Notes under the pieces: model-generated | Database searches by the model: none | What the model saw: the letters and a program-made list of their open reading frames with translations, nothing else | Told to the model about the DNA's origin: nothing | Shown: positions 10,559-21,850 of the stretch, in pieces | How the letters are laid out: every line of letters starts with the position of its first letter | How positions within the stretch are numbered: position 1 is the stretch's first letter | Position numbers and translations under genes: made by a program | From: Hortaea werneckii | Taxonomy: Eukaryota; Ascomycota; Dothideomycetes; Mycosphaerellales; Teratosphaeriaceae | Assembly (NCBI GenBank): GCA_037044905.1 | Contig: JBAOKB010000144.1 | Location: 2,108,001 to 2,172,000, forward strand | Length of the DNA: 64,000 nt | Direction: 5' to 3'

Positions 10559-12322
10559 TCACTTCTGCGGATGTATAGCCTTCCATTCCTCCCACCCGGG
10601 GGCGTGAAGCGAGCGGCTGTCGAAATCAGCATCCTCCACCACCTCCACAACCCGTACCTTCCACTTCCCCAACCCTGAAAGACCATGACCCCATCGATGA
10701 TGTACCCCGCGACCTCGTTCGGCTTTTCAACCCCATTTGGTGGAAGTCCAGCTTGCTACCGTCGCGCGGTGCGCTCGCGGTCGCGATGTACACGCCACCT
10801 TTGGCGACCATCCTAGCGCCTTCGGACTTCGTGGATGCGATGCCGGCATGGTATAAAATGCGTGAGAAGGGTGTGTTCAGCACCAACGAGTAAGGCAAAA
10901 TCGTCCTCTCTGCTCCGGAAGATGCTGGATTTGACCCATCTCCAGACCCGTCTGTATGTCTTGTCGCTTCAATGAGGCGAGACTTGGCGCGCGGAGGACC
11001 TCGTGCTCTTTCCGCGTCTTGATCGCTTCGTCCCGGCCATGGACGAGCTCGAGGACTTCGCTGGCGAGTAAATGCTGCGCTTTCCTCTTGCCAGGGTCGT
11101 TGGCATGTTCTCCCATTACCCTTCCAATCTCATTGGTCGGGACAAAAGTGAAGAGCTTCAGGTATCGCTCCACGTCGTCATCGGAGGACCGGAGCAGGAA
11201 GCCGTAGAGGTCGAAGGCACTGGTCATGCTTCGGTCGAGCCATATGGCGTTTCCGGCGCTTTTGCCGAATTTCTCGCCACTCGAAGTAGTCAGGAGCGGA
11301 ACGGTGAGGCCCATGGGCGACATGTCCTCTTTGACTTTGCCTTCTGCGTCGAGCCATTCTGGAGTCTGGCTGCCAATGCCGTCGCTAGCGCTGTTCTGCG
11401 CGATGTATTTCACGGCATCCATGCCAGCGACGATGTTGCCGTATTGGTCGCTGCCACCGATCTGTAGTTGAACCCCATGGTGTCTGTACATATGCCACCA
11501 GTCCCAGCCCTGCAGCAGGGGATAGGTGAATTCAGCGAAGGACATGCCGTCACCTTTCTCCATTTTGTTCCGCACGCTGAGAATCAGTCAGTATGACTTC
11601 TGTGCTGTCAATTAGAAATAAAGATGCCTACGTGTCCCGGCCTAACATAGTGCCCAAACGCATCCCGTTGCCCATGAGCTTGAGGAAAGTCAAGGATATT
11701 AAGGGTATCTAACCACGAAGAGTTGTCCAGCAGCTCCCTTGTACCATTGCTGGAGTCCTGATAACCATGGCGCTGTCCATACGCCTCGACATTCCCCCAC
11801 AGTCCACCAAGCTGCGCAAACATCGTCTTGAAATTGATATCATGTACCGACTCTGCCGTCTTCGCACGGGATGTCAACCGCCCGCTAGGATCGCCGACAC
11901 GGGCTGTCGCACCGCCTACGAGGGAGACTACGCGGTGGCCATGGTGGTACAGCCAGAACAGCACCATGAAGGGGAGGAGGTGACCAAGATGGAGAGACGG
12001 GGCTGTGGGGTCAACGCCAGCGTAGAAGCCTAGTTTGCGAGATTCAAGGAGACGGTCGAGAGCATTGCGATCCCTTTTACTTACCTGTCAGCGGAAGCTG
12101 CTCTCCTATATACGTATGATTCCCCTTCTCGCAGTGTTCCGCCTACCCAGCTATTTGGTTTATGTATCCACGCTCCTCGAGCACTGTTAACACGCTCTTC
12201 TTCTGCTGCTGCTTCACAGCATTGTTGTGGAAGCGTTTTGATTGCGGGCTTCGACGGTTCTGTTGTAGACAACGTGCACATATCCAACGTGCGGAAGGTC
12301 TACTGGTCAGCATGATGCGCAT
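10559..12322 (-). CDS. MSY1: Mitochondrial tyrosyl-tRNA synthetase (Msy1/CYT-18 type), four frame breaks
   Basis: Class I aminoacyl-tRNA synthetase charging mitochondrial tRNA-Tyr. Exons: 12322-12147, 12073-11632 and 11576-10559. The intron-1 acceptor is set by the join LEERGYINQIAG-DRNALDRLL, the expected family sequence. The Arg/Cys-rich N-terminus (SARWICARCLQQNRR) looks like a mitochondrial presequence. The HIGH-like motif is PSLHLGH, tyrosine binding is in QLQIGGSDQYGNI, and the KMSKS-like motif is EKFGKS. The C-terminal S4-like domain includes SEGARMVAKGGVYIA and ends EEWKAIHPQK. Frame breaks lie near 11684 (one extra base), 10931, 10732 and 10668 (one base missing each). In Neurospora the orthologue CYT-18 also helps group I introns splice; whether that applies here cannot be seen. 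It converges with the ABC gene, stops 85 nt apart. Confidence 0.88.
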
Positions 12323-12706
12323 GCAGTTCCTGGTAGACTACACAGGTTCGTGTCAGTCCTGCCGACGCGTGGTCCTGCAGTCTGCACATGGACATGGCGG
12401 CTCTGCCAGACTCCCGCGATCCGCCGGCGCCAAAATTCGCCGCCTGCCGTCCGTCTGGGTCGCTGGACGCATGTCATCTTCAACTGCTCGGTGCACTTCC
12501 GATAGCGTTGTCCGTCTTCCAGCCAATGATGCAAAGCCACCGAGGACTTGGCTCCGACGTGACCAACCTCGGCTTCCCACCGGTGGCCTCACCTCCAACC
12601 TAACCGCAGAGGATCCTATGGATGGGCACATACGGAATCTTTTAGCATTGACTCAGTTGTAAGTGCTGCTCACGCAACTCTCATCTCGTATACCAACAAC
12701 CACATC
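12323..12706. promoter_or_regulatory. Divergent intergenic region, TyrRS / quinone reductase
   Basis: 384 nt separating two divergently transcribed genes, so it should contain both promoters. The short open frames here show no family features. No specific site identified. Confidence 0.35.
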
Positions 12707-13731
12707 ATGAAATCAATCCTCATCTCCTCATACGCCCCGGATCCATCTCTCCTCTCCCCTACAGATATACCCACTCCGTCTCCAGGGAGAGACGAATATC
12801 TAGTCCGCATAACCCATTGTAGTCCTCAGCATGCAGACATCTTGCACGCTCAGGGGAAACACCAGAACAACAATCCGAAGCGTGGATGGTGTTTCCCTCC
12901 GTTCACGTTAGGGTACGACTTTGCTGGCATCATCCAATCGGTCCCCGAGCAAGGGGGCAAAGCGGATCTGCGAAAGGGTGATCGTGTCTTTGGACAGTCG
13001 ATTGGTGCTTTTGCAGAGTATATCTGCCCGAAAGCTGGTTTTATTAGGAAAGTACCGGACGAGCTGAGCAATGAGACGGCTTGTGCTATGGCTGGCAGGC
13101 TGTTAGCTATGCTGCGGTAGCGCATGTGGCGAAGGTGCAAGCAGGCGAGACTGTCATGGTCAGCGGAGCGAGTGGGGGGTTAGGAAGTGTCTGCTGCATG
13201 GTAGCCAAAGCTCTGGGAGCGAAAGTCATTGCATTAGCTGGCGATGAGGAGAAAGCACGACATATGAGAGAAGACATGGATGTGGATCTTGTTGTTGTGC
13301 AGAAAGGTGACTGGATTTCAGAAGTGCAGACCTTCACAGGCGGCCAAGGCGTAGATGTAATGCTTGACAACACAGGCATGGTGAACGACGCTCTGCGTTG
13401 CATGGCTTATTTCGGCCGGGTAGTGATTTTAGGCTTTGCGGCGAGGAAGGGCATTATGGAAGACGTCAAGATGAACAAGCTGTTACTTAAGAGTATTACA
13501 GTGACAGGCTACAGATTCGGTGAGAGTGGAAGAAGGTACCCAGAGGAGCTGCAGAGGATCTGGGATGGGTACCTGAGCATGATGAAAAGCGGGCAGCTTA
13601 AGCCATTACTGTATGGCAAATACCAAGGCCTGAAAGATGTCGGCAGAGCTTTGAAGGACTTAGCTGAGCGGAAAGTGTACGGCAAGATTGTCATCAAAGT
13701 AGCTGTGGATGTAGAGAATGCAAGGCTGTGA
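12707..13731 (+). CDS. NADPH:quinone oxidoreductase-like zinc-free MDR enzyme, one frame break
   Basis: Medium-chain dehydrogenase/reductase of the quinone oxidoreductase branch, about 340 residues, cytosolic. The N-terminal GroES-like catalytic domain includes PSPGRDEYLVRITHCSPQHAD and FTLGYDFAGII. The Rossmann domain includes the nucleotide-binding loop VMVSGASGGLGS and VDVMLDNTGMV, and the end is AERKVYGKIVIKV. Structural zinc-binding cysteines of alcohol dehydrogenases are not apparent. The frame breaks near 13095 (AMAGQAVSYAAVAH needs one more C in GGCAGG); both halves are otherwise intact. Likely reduces quinones or enones using NADPH; the exact substrate is unknown. Its 3' end is overlapped antisense by a doubtful open frame (13509-14085). 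Confidence 0.8.
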
Positions 13732-14085
13732 TTTGCATGTTCATTTGCTCTGCCTATCGTCTTCGGATCGAGCTGCTGTAGTAGCTTCTCCTGTGACGGA
13801 GCAAAGATCAAGGGACTAGTCAGTTTTCTTCCTATCGAGTTCTCCAAGGACAGATGCCAGTAGAAGAGGAGCAAGATGGTCATACCGACGACTGTCCGTG
13901 GGACTTTTCGTTGCGTGAATGTCCGCTTGAGCGGACCATCTCTTCGCGGCCCTCCGAGACCGCCACCTCCCAACGAGGCCGAGATGTTCTGAATAGTCAT
14001 TAGGAAAAGCACGTAACGAGAAAGAGGCAAAACCGCCGGCGGCACTAGCCGCCGATACCTTTCCGTATTTATGTGCTTCCTTCAT
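13509..14085 (-). CDS. Possible small membrane protein, two exons (doubtful)
   Basis: Unrecognised. Exon 1 (14085-14059) reads MKEAHKYGK. A GTATCG donor and a textbook fungal 3' splice site (CTAATGACTATTCAG, ending at 13989) remove 69 nt. Exon 2 begins NISASLGGGGLGGPRRDGPL and contains one helix (VVGMTILLLFYWHLSL). The open frame runs to a stop at 13509-13511, about 168 residues in all, but its last 223 nt lie antisense to the coding end of the quinone reductase, which is unusual. An earlier true end through an indel near 13760, where a neighbouring frame stops, would remove the overlap. An upstream ATG (MTETLTPEKK) would join if one A were missing from the A6 run just before the chosen start. 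The splice site is the best evidence for this gene. Confidence 0.35.
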
Positions 14086-14400
14086 TTTTTCTCTGGCGTT
14101 AATGTCTCCGTCATGCAGGAGCAGCTCATCTCGATTCTGTTCTTATTAGCAGGCATAAGATCTGACATACTTGGCCTATGTCACAATTCACCGTCAGTAG
14201 CATACAGAACAGGGGCAATGAGCACGGATTGATGAGCGCGCAAGAACACTTCGCAATTGTGTCAGCTTTATCTAGTAGTACATCCCCGAATGCTAATCCC
14301 ACCAAGGTATTGATTCGCCTTCTCTGTAGAGATATGCATTTGATCCCAATAGACCACCTTACCCCGTCAGAACGCCGGGACCAGAATACAAGAAAGGTGT

Positions 14401-17400
14401 CTAATCGTACCCCGGCGCGTCGTCACCGCCAGGTGTCTCCGCTGCAAAGGCACCAGGGGTTTCCGGCATACCGCCAGGCGTGTTATAGTTGTTGCCTCTG
14501 AAACCGCCTGGTGTAGGTTGATCATAGCCTCCCGGCGTAGGCGCAGAGTTGTAGCCGGGCGTCGGCGCCTCAAGCCCTCCATATGCAGGCGTCTTGGAGC
14601 CCGAAGGGGCAGGTGTTCGACCGCCGGTGTTTGGGTTCCATGTCGATTGCTAGAATGAAAAGTCAGCTTTGACATTTTGGGCATTGCAAGAATTCAAAAG
14701 AAACCTACACCTCCAGCGCCACCCCACACACTTCCTCCCCCGTAACTGGTCGCGCCGCCATAGCTGGTCGCACCACCGTAGCTTGTTGCACCGCCGTACG
14801 CGGTAGCGCCACCAAATCCGCCACCGCCATAGGCCGTGCCTCCACCGAAGGCAGGCGTTCTCGCCCCAGTATCTTGCTTCCAAGCAGGCGTCTTCCCGCC
14901 TCCGCCGGCAGCGTACGCAGGTGTTCTGCCGCCCATGGCATACGCCGGGGTCCTCCCGCCAGATGCGTAGCTCGGTCTTCCACGACCAGCACCTGCAGGT
15001 GGCGGCCTTCCCATGAGAAGCTGTTGGATGCCATTTTCGATGGTCTGCCCTGTCTTTGCGTCAACGAGGGCCAGCATTTCCTTCTTCACAGGAATGATCT
15101 TATTCTTCGCGTGGAGCTCGACCTTCGCATCTATATCTGTAGAGTCCTTGACGATGCCGATCATGCCCTTGTTTGGACCTGTTCGGATCTTAACAGTCTT
15201 GCCGATTAAACGGTCACGACCCTTCGCCTGTGGCGGAGGCATGGCGTTGGGCCCTGGTCCGTTTGGCTTCACGGCCGGGTTCATTCTTGTCAGGTCGAGA
15301 CCACCGGCACCTGCAGGCTTGCCGCCCTTAGCAGCAACAACCTGGACCTGGTTGAAACGGTTGACCCAAACACCGGCATTGTCGAGACGCTCACGGTTCT
15401 GGGCGAAGACGAAGTTTCGGTGGATGTGCAGGACGCGACCGGACTTCTGCTCGCCAGAATATTCCTTTACCATGTCCTCGTGCTTCAGCTCGTTGCCGTC
15501 GCGATCCGTCGCTGCAATGTTTCGGCGCCTCTCGAGCTTGTTCGAGATGTTGCTCGGGAGAAGCGTGCGCACTGAGCCATTTTGGTCCATAACCCGGAGA
15601 CTCTCTCTATCGACCTTGACAACGCAACCAATAGTGGCAGGGTCCAATTGAACTAGGTCGAATAAAGTGAACTTGCTGTCTGCACCTGCACCACCGGAAT
15701 CTGTTGCTTCTCGCAGGTCTTTACTGAAGACTGTGACCTCGGTGTTGTTGCTATCAGTAAGGAGTGTCACGCGGTCATCCCTCGTCTTCACAACCAGACC
15801 CACTTCATCGGTGTACTTGCTGCCACCAATCACCTTGACATGGTCACCCTCCTTAAAGAGTTTCCGCAGATCTTTGATGGGCGCCTCGAGCGTCTGGCCA
15901 CTGAGTCCACCGTTTCCAGGATCGACTCGAATCTTGACCACATCGCCATACACTTGCATAGAGCGACCGGAAACGCCTTTCTGTTCACCACGGAAGATTT
16001 CCACCTTGTCGCCGGGAAGGAACTCGCTCGCAGCACTGGTCTTGAGGGTAGCAGCAAGCGCAGCAAGATCCAAACTCTCCTCTCCATTCTCGGCACCAGA
16101 AGTGGCGAACTTTGTGACCTCTTCGAGTGTAGGGTTAACATCCTCGGTCTGCAGCGCGTTGACTCTTACTGTCTCGATAAGGAATCCATCCAAGTACTCC
16201 TTGCTCTGGTAGTTCCAAGCGTTGTTGCTGAGACCAGCCTGCTTAGTCAAATACTTTGAGTGCTTCTTTCTAGCCTCATTTTCATTGAACAGGCGCGGCG
16301 GGGGTCGCTGCATCATTGGCTTTGCCATGCGCTTACGCTTGTTTCCATCCTCGAGCGGGGCGTTGGCATCCTCATTGAGACCATAATCAAGACGAGGCAC
16401 GATGCGGACAACGACTTGAGTGCCCTGCTCCTCTACCTCCCAAACTTGGGCCAGATCACCGGAGTAGAGACCTCTGCGCATCCGCACGTACATGCCAGGC
16501 TCCAATTGCTTCTCTTTCTGCACCTTGAGCAGATCGGGCATCTCTTCCAGAGGTACCATGAAGGGCTTCGTACCCATGAAGACGTTGCTAACGCCATCAC
16601 AGGCAGACGTCACATCTTCCACACGCCTGGCTTCGATGTACAGGTTGCCTGCTAGCGGACTGCCAGGCTTTGCTCGCTCGAAAGCCGAGAAGATGTGTAC
16701 AGGGTCACGTGAGTTTGCCCTTTCCGCTATGCGAACTTGCAGCGCCATAACAATTTCCTTCTCCTTTCCAGGCTTGCATTTCATACGGAAGATGCGAGGG
16801 TCTTCTGGGGTCGGCAAGAGTAAACGTTGAGGCACGATCGCTGTACCTGTGCCGGTGGCTCGTGACTGTCGTCCGTATCTTTCTTTCAGACGCGCTGCCT
16901 CCTCTTCGACATCCATCTGGAACTGGGCTTCTCTCTGTCTATCGAGCTCACGATGCTTGCGATCATCACGATCTGCGCCTGGAGGCAACTCTTGGAGGTC
17001 ATCAGGGTGCATTTCATCCGCCGGTAATTCATCGTCTTCTTCGGGTTCCTCTTCATCTTCCTCGTCAACTTCAGCTTCAACATCAATGAACTGGTTGCGC
17101 TTTTGCTTCTTGCGGCGCTTGCGCGAGGGTTGCCCTTCGAGTTCATCGTCTTCGTCTTCTTCCTCCTCCTCCTCTTCTTCCTCTTGCTCTTCCTCGTCCT
17201 CCTCCTCTTCTTCTTCGTCACGCTCGTCATCATCCTCATTGCCGCCTACGGCATTTGAAGGACCTTCGTCATCATTTGCGTCGTCTTGGTCGGCTTGATG
17301 GCGCGACTGTGATCGCTCTTTCCGTGCAGGTGGCTCTTCATCGTCGTCTTCGTCATTGCCGCCCTGCTGACCGCCCTCATCATCTGAGCCTACTTCCGGT

Positions 17401-17459
17401 TGCGGGTTGAAATCCTCCTCTTCCTCGTCTGGAAACTCCTGGTCTAACACACTCGCCAT
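14401..17459 (-). CDS. SPT5: Transcription elongation factor Spt5
   Basis: Large subunit of the Spt4-Spt5 (DSIF) complex, which rides on RNA polymerase II and recruits capping and processing factors in the nucleus. About 999 residues, normal length. Exons: 17459-14709 and 14649-14401. The start is the MASVLDQEF methionine rather than the upstream in-frame GTG. Order: a very acidic N-terminus (1-160) with a basic patch RKRRKKQKR, the NGN domain (about 222-315, RIFRMKCKPGKEKEIVMALQ), then several KOW modules (LEPGMYVRMRRGLYSGDLAQ, LPGDKVEIFRGEQKGVSG, FKEGDHVKVIGGSKY, IGKTVKIRTGPNKGMIG). A Gly/Tyr/Thr-Pro-rich C-terminal region carries GGRTPAYAMGGRTPAYA-type repeats, potential kinase targets. 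No frame break in 3 kb. The capping-enzyme subunit gene CET1 lies 4.4 kb away, probably by chance. Confidence 0.97.
14741..14830. repeat. Short tandem repeat in SPT5 coding sequence
   Basis: Three to four near-identical 18-nt units encode SYGGAT / AYGGAT hexapeptides near the end of SPT5 exon 1. Such runs expand and contract easily. Confidence 0.7.
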
Positions 17460-18224
17460 GTTTGCGCTCGCTTGAATCACTCCCAGTCTCTTGCAATGGC
17501 CAGATAATGAAGCGAACAGGCGGGCTCAACGTGTGTGATCGTAAAGGAATTAAGGGAAGTGTGGAATGCAACGTTGGCTGTTGTCGCGAGTCGAGAGGCA
17601 ACTGGTAACTGGAGCTCGACGCACGGGAGATCATCGGCAATGACGGACAGTCCCGTGGTTGCTATTGTAGCCTCATTAATGCCTGAATTTGAACTTCTTG
17701 ACCTCCCGAGTTCCCCTTAGGAATCTGTACCTCGACACTTCCTAGAGAGATGATACAGGACCTGTTTGATGAACGTCGCATTGCAGCAGTCCAATTGGTG
17801 CTTCTTTGTTCTCCAAATCCCATTGCAGGCCGAACATTCACACCATACCACCAAAGCAGTTCTCCCCTTACCTTTGGAAACGACTGAAGGCGGCAGCGTG
17901 AAGCTACTGCGTATACATCATTTCTGCAAGGGCTCTAGCCACGGCTCCTCGCAGTATCTCAGTATATTCTCGAACACTAAAGCAGCTATCAGGTGCCAAC
18001 AGCTCTGGTCAACGAGTCCCGCAATCATTCAACATTATATCAAGCTGGAGTTCTATATGATCAACAAACACATGACACGCATGTACCATGAATGCCTACC
18101 CATTACAAAATCAGAGACATTACCACTCTCTTCCCTCATGCTATTCTTTTAATCAGGATCTCCTTCATTCCATCTCTTGGGTATCATTACAAATCATAAA
18201 GCACAACCGCATCGCCGAACGCTG
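17460..18224. other. Intergenic
   Basis: Upstream flank of SPT5 and downstream flank of the rhodopsin-domain gene. Open frames here are short and featureless; nothing else seen. Confidence 0.4.
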
Positions 18225-18424
18225 TCACTCTGTACGCGGTGGTTTTCTGGGGTAATGAGAACCTACCTGAAGGCCTCGCTCCTGCGAACCAGCGCTTTCA
18301 AACGAGCAAGCCGTAGAAGGTGAGGGTAGCGGTGGCAGACTTTTCTCGCAGAGTGGTTTCGCTTTAGTGGTACCCAAAAGAAATTGCTTCAGACACTTGT
18401 CAGCGTTTCCCTTTCCAATGGGGC

Positions 18425-19809
18425 TCAGACAGGCAGAACACTCACCGAATTGCGGCTGGTCTCTAGCACCTGCAAGACGTATTCTTCGTAGTGCTTAGGA
18501 GTCCGGATCCCATCCGGTTGGAACACCTCTTTCGGCAGAGTGGGTGTCGGTGGCACGAGATGTGCTTCCTCGCCGTGTTCATTGACTCGAATTCTGCTCT
18601 TCTCTCCAGACCTGTATGTACGAAAAGAAAACAAACTGGCGTCCGAATGCCGAAATCGGTGCATTGGTTGCGGATATGGATCCATCGATGTCAGATCGTC
18701 AGTCGCTGCCGCGGGTTCTTGAGACATTGTGGCCGCGCCGCCCATGTGCAAGTATCGTATGGCGAAGACTCGCAAGGACGGCGCGCAGGCACAGATGAGC
18801 ATCAGGTTATACTCAAGTACACAATAGAAAAAGACCCAGAAGCCAGACCTGCGAGCACGTTAGCCGTACACCGGGCTCCATAGTGCTTGATTAAAAGCTT
18901 ACCAGGTAACGTCAGAATCGCTAGCAAAAGTGAAGAAGGCCCACGTTCGTGCACTGCCGGCCCCAACTACTGAGAGACTAAGAAGGAAGACAGCGTTCAT
19001 GCTAATCTTCTCTCGCCTCCGCATCTTAAGGCCTTGGACCATGAAGCACGGAAGGCCGATTGCGTAAACATCGGAGATCAGACTGATCAGCCCGGCAACG
19101 AGGTTAATAGCCTTCGTATCGGTGCACGTGTACTCTTCGTTCCAACCAAAGTCGTATAGCTTCCAGTATGCCTTAGTCGGCTGGCAATTGAATACCAGCG
19201 CCAAGAGGAAAGCTATCGTGAAGGCAATTGTCAACCAAATGGCGCCGTAGATGCACCAAAGCCATTTGCGGTTGAAGGTCCCGGTTTGTATACGGCGGTA
19301 AAATAGGAGAACCGAGATCTTGACGCAACCTGGTCCAAGGAGGAACAGGATCTGTGAGATCCACGCGTTCTGGCAAGCTGTCAGATCTTCAACGATTCTT
19401 GTTTGGGGTTGCGTTCTCTTCTTTTCAAAGACGGTGTCCACGAACCAAGGCATCGCCTTCAAATAAAAGCGGAGGTGTGTCCCAAACATGACGGGTCACG
19501 AAGTTGTGATAGGAGGCATACGAAGCCACTGTCGTGAACCCAATATTGAGGAGCCACCCAGGGACGAGGAAAAGCTAGAAGAGGAAGTCAACATGCGAAG
19601 TAAGAGTATGAGCATATATCACCTACATCGTCCAGACCGAAGCCACCGCCTTCGTTGCGGGATCGCAGGAAAAGCCGGATGAGGATTGGGATGCTGCTCG
19701 CGACAGTAAGAGTTATAGAATAGGCCGGCATCCATGTTCTCTCTTCCGGGTCGTCATAGTTTGGCGTCGGCCAGGACGAGAAATCTACATCGGGCAGGTT
19801 ACCAGGCAT
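18425..19809 (-). CDS. Fungal-rhodopsin-domain (PTH11-like) integral membrane protein, one frame break
   Basis: Seven-helix membrane protein of the fungal rhodopsin/PTH11-like family; ligands of such proteins are mostly unknown. Exons: 19809-19627, 19574-18903 and 18848-18425. Family landmarks are RNEGGGFGLDD after helix 1, RHVWDTP in the loop after helix 2, ISQILFLLGPGCVKISVLLF YRR in helix 3, a CQPTKAYW motif before helix 4, and a late helix VFFYCVLEYNLMLICACAPS. Near 19470 the frame shifts as if one base were extra, inside the RHVWDTP region. The C-terminus is uncertain. The frame stops at 18425, but a GTGAGT donor at 18445 and a CTGACAAG acceptor ending at 18396 would join a further 56-codon open frame ending at 18225-18227. 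Tail function is unknown. Confidence 0.8.
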
Positions 19810-21850
19810 TGAAAACGGTGTCGAGCCGCAGTAGGATTCGTAGAAGGTGGCATCAAAGCAGCATGAGGGCGGTATAAAGCCACCAGGGCCCAGTGAGGGT
19901 CATCATCACGCATGTAGCCTACTTCAGTCCCCGTGAGGCAGTCCGCCGCTCTTCTGTTGCAATATGGAGAAGGGATTGACGTCTAATGCAAAAGTAGAGC
20001 CCGCATTGGGCGTGTCCTCCGATCAGATGCTAGGAAAGACGTCGGCGTCAGAATTGGTTTCATGTTCGAAGTCTGTCCTGGGCCCGACAAGGCGGAATGG
20101 TGGTTCTAACAATGTCAGCCACCGGCAAGACCTTCCGCCTACTCCTCATGTTCCGTCCACCCTTTACTTCTCGAGCAGATTGTGCATTATGTGACAAGGG
20201 CGTTGGACCAAGGCCGGCCGTTCATGACTTCATGACCTTTACTTTGCGTTTACTGTATGCCACGAACATTGCATCTGCAGCATCATGGCCGGCATCTGCC
20301 GTCTAGGTGATCTGCGAACACACTATCAATGCCTGAAGCTCATCATCTCTCACGAGGAGCCAGTCCCGGGGACTAGGAGTACAGCAAAGCCTGGGTCCGA
20401 GAAGCGCAGCTGGTGTCGGCAATGATACCACACCAGGGTTGCTGAGATGATGCTGTGGAGTTGTCATTATGAATATTATCCGTGTGACCTTTGCCCTCAC
20501 CCCACCAGCAACATGCCCTCCTCCTCACCCTCCCTCCACAAGAGGGCATGGACGAAACCTTGAGGACGTGACTCGCATTAACATTTCCGCCGATCAACCT
20601 CGCTACAGTACCGCGCGACGATCTGGAGCGGCCATGAGAGGACACGGCTCGCCAAATGTAGCCCGGCAGAACGACAACCTGGTTGGAAAAGAATGTCCCG
20701 TGTCTCCGGCTCGGGTCTGGCTGTCAACTGCTCGGGTGTTTCATGTTCGACAGTTAGCGGCCGGGGATCGCGCCACTATCCTCCACTGCCCTGATTTGAT
20801 CAGTCAACAGCCCTAATAGGGTACTGTGAGGGTGGCAACTTTTCCGCTAGCGCTCTATCATCCGGACGCAGAAGGCACTGGAGGGTTGGAAGCATGAGGT
20901 GAGGATTAGACAGCACAACGCGAGGGTGCCGGAGGCGAACGTCTTAAGCCGGCCACTGCTCGGCACCGTCTGTTGTAAACATGAGAACTCCTCTAAGCCG
21001 TAGCTCCAATCCGACCGAGAAGCATCCTTCGTATTTCTCGAGACCATCATGTTTCGCGAACTAATCCAGTCGCCGGGGTCAAAGTTGAGTTCCCATCTCC
21101 CCCCCCATCCAACACCGAACATTCCCCGTCTGCCCTATTGCGGGTCTTACACACTACTACCAGGTAGACTGAAAGAAACGAAAAAGCAAAAAATCCACTG
21201 CCCGGCGGAGATATCTACTACGACAGGAACAGTTTGGCAGAGACGTTTCTGACAGCGCGGCGGCACCGCCGTTGCAACAGAAACCAGAACGAACAAGACC
21301 CAGCCCTAGGTAAAACCTGAACTTCACTATTCCGGCACTTGCCGTCGTTTCTTGCAACAAGTTCACCGTTGATGATCGCAGGCGCTAGACAAGGTCGCGG
21401 CCGCGCAAGTCATTCGGAAGCGGTGAGGTGCGGTGGGCTTACTCGGGGGGCAGGCTGTAAGGTTTGCGACTGGATGAAGTTCGAAGCGTGCAAGAGTGGT
21501 GTTCAGTCCCGAAAGGAGAACTTCTCCTGTAGGAATTTTCCTCCAGACTAGGCCAAAAACCAGGCTTGATGTCGTATCCAATTGGAAGGACCCTTATTAA
21601 TATGAAGAAGATAATCATCATTGAGTCAACAGCCCGTATTCTTACATCTAGCCAACCTCCCCTCCTCGATAGAAGAACGACAAGTCTTGCTCTCCTCTTC
21701 GTTTCTTTCCTACCAAGGACGATATAGAGCGCCCCTCGACTAAACCACCACCCCTCTTCCTTCTCGCTCACAGATCAAATCCATCTTTCATTGTCAGCCA
21801 TCTTCGTGTTGCAACCTGCCTACTAAGCCACTCTCTTAACCCCCCACCCC
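19810..21850. other. Intergenic, about 2 kb
   Basis: Between the upstream side of a rhodopsin-domain gene and the 3' side of CET1. Several open frames of 60-115 codons on both strands show no family features and no convincing splice joins. No repeats, transposon ends or tRNA recognised. Confidence 0.4.

Noticed and set aside
12075..12146. An earlier acceptor (CTGACAG) for TyrRS intron 1
   Set aside because: It leads into a frame with an immediate stop; the later AAAAG acceptor gives NQIAG-DRNALDRLL, the expected family sequence.
19810..21850. Repeat-induced-point-mutation relic or dead transposon
   Set aside because: Base composition is not strongly AT-shifted and no repeat ends or transposase-like frames were seen.
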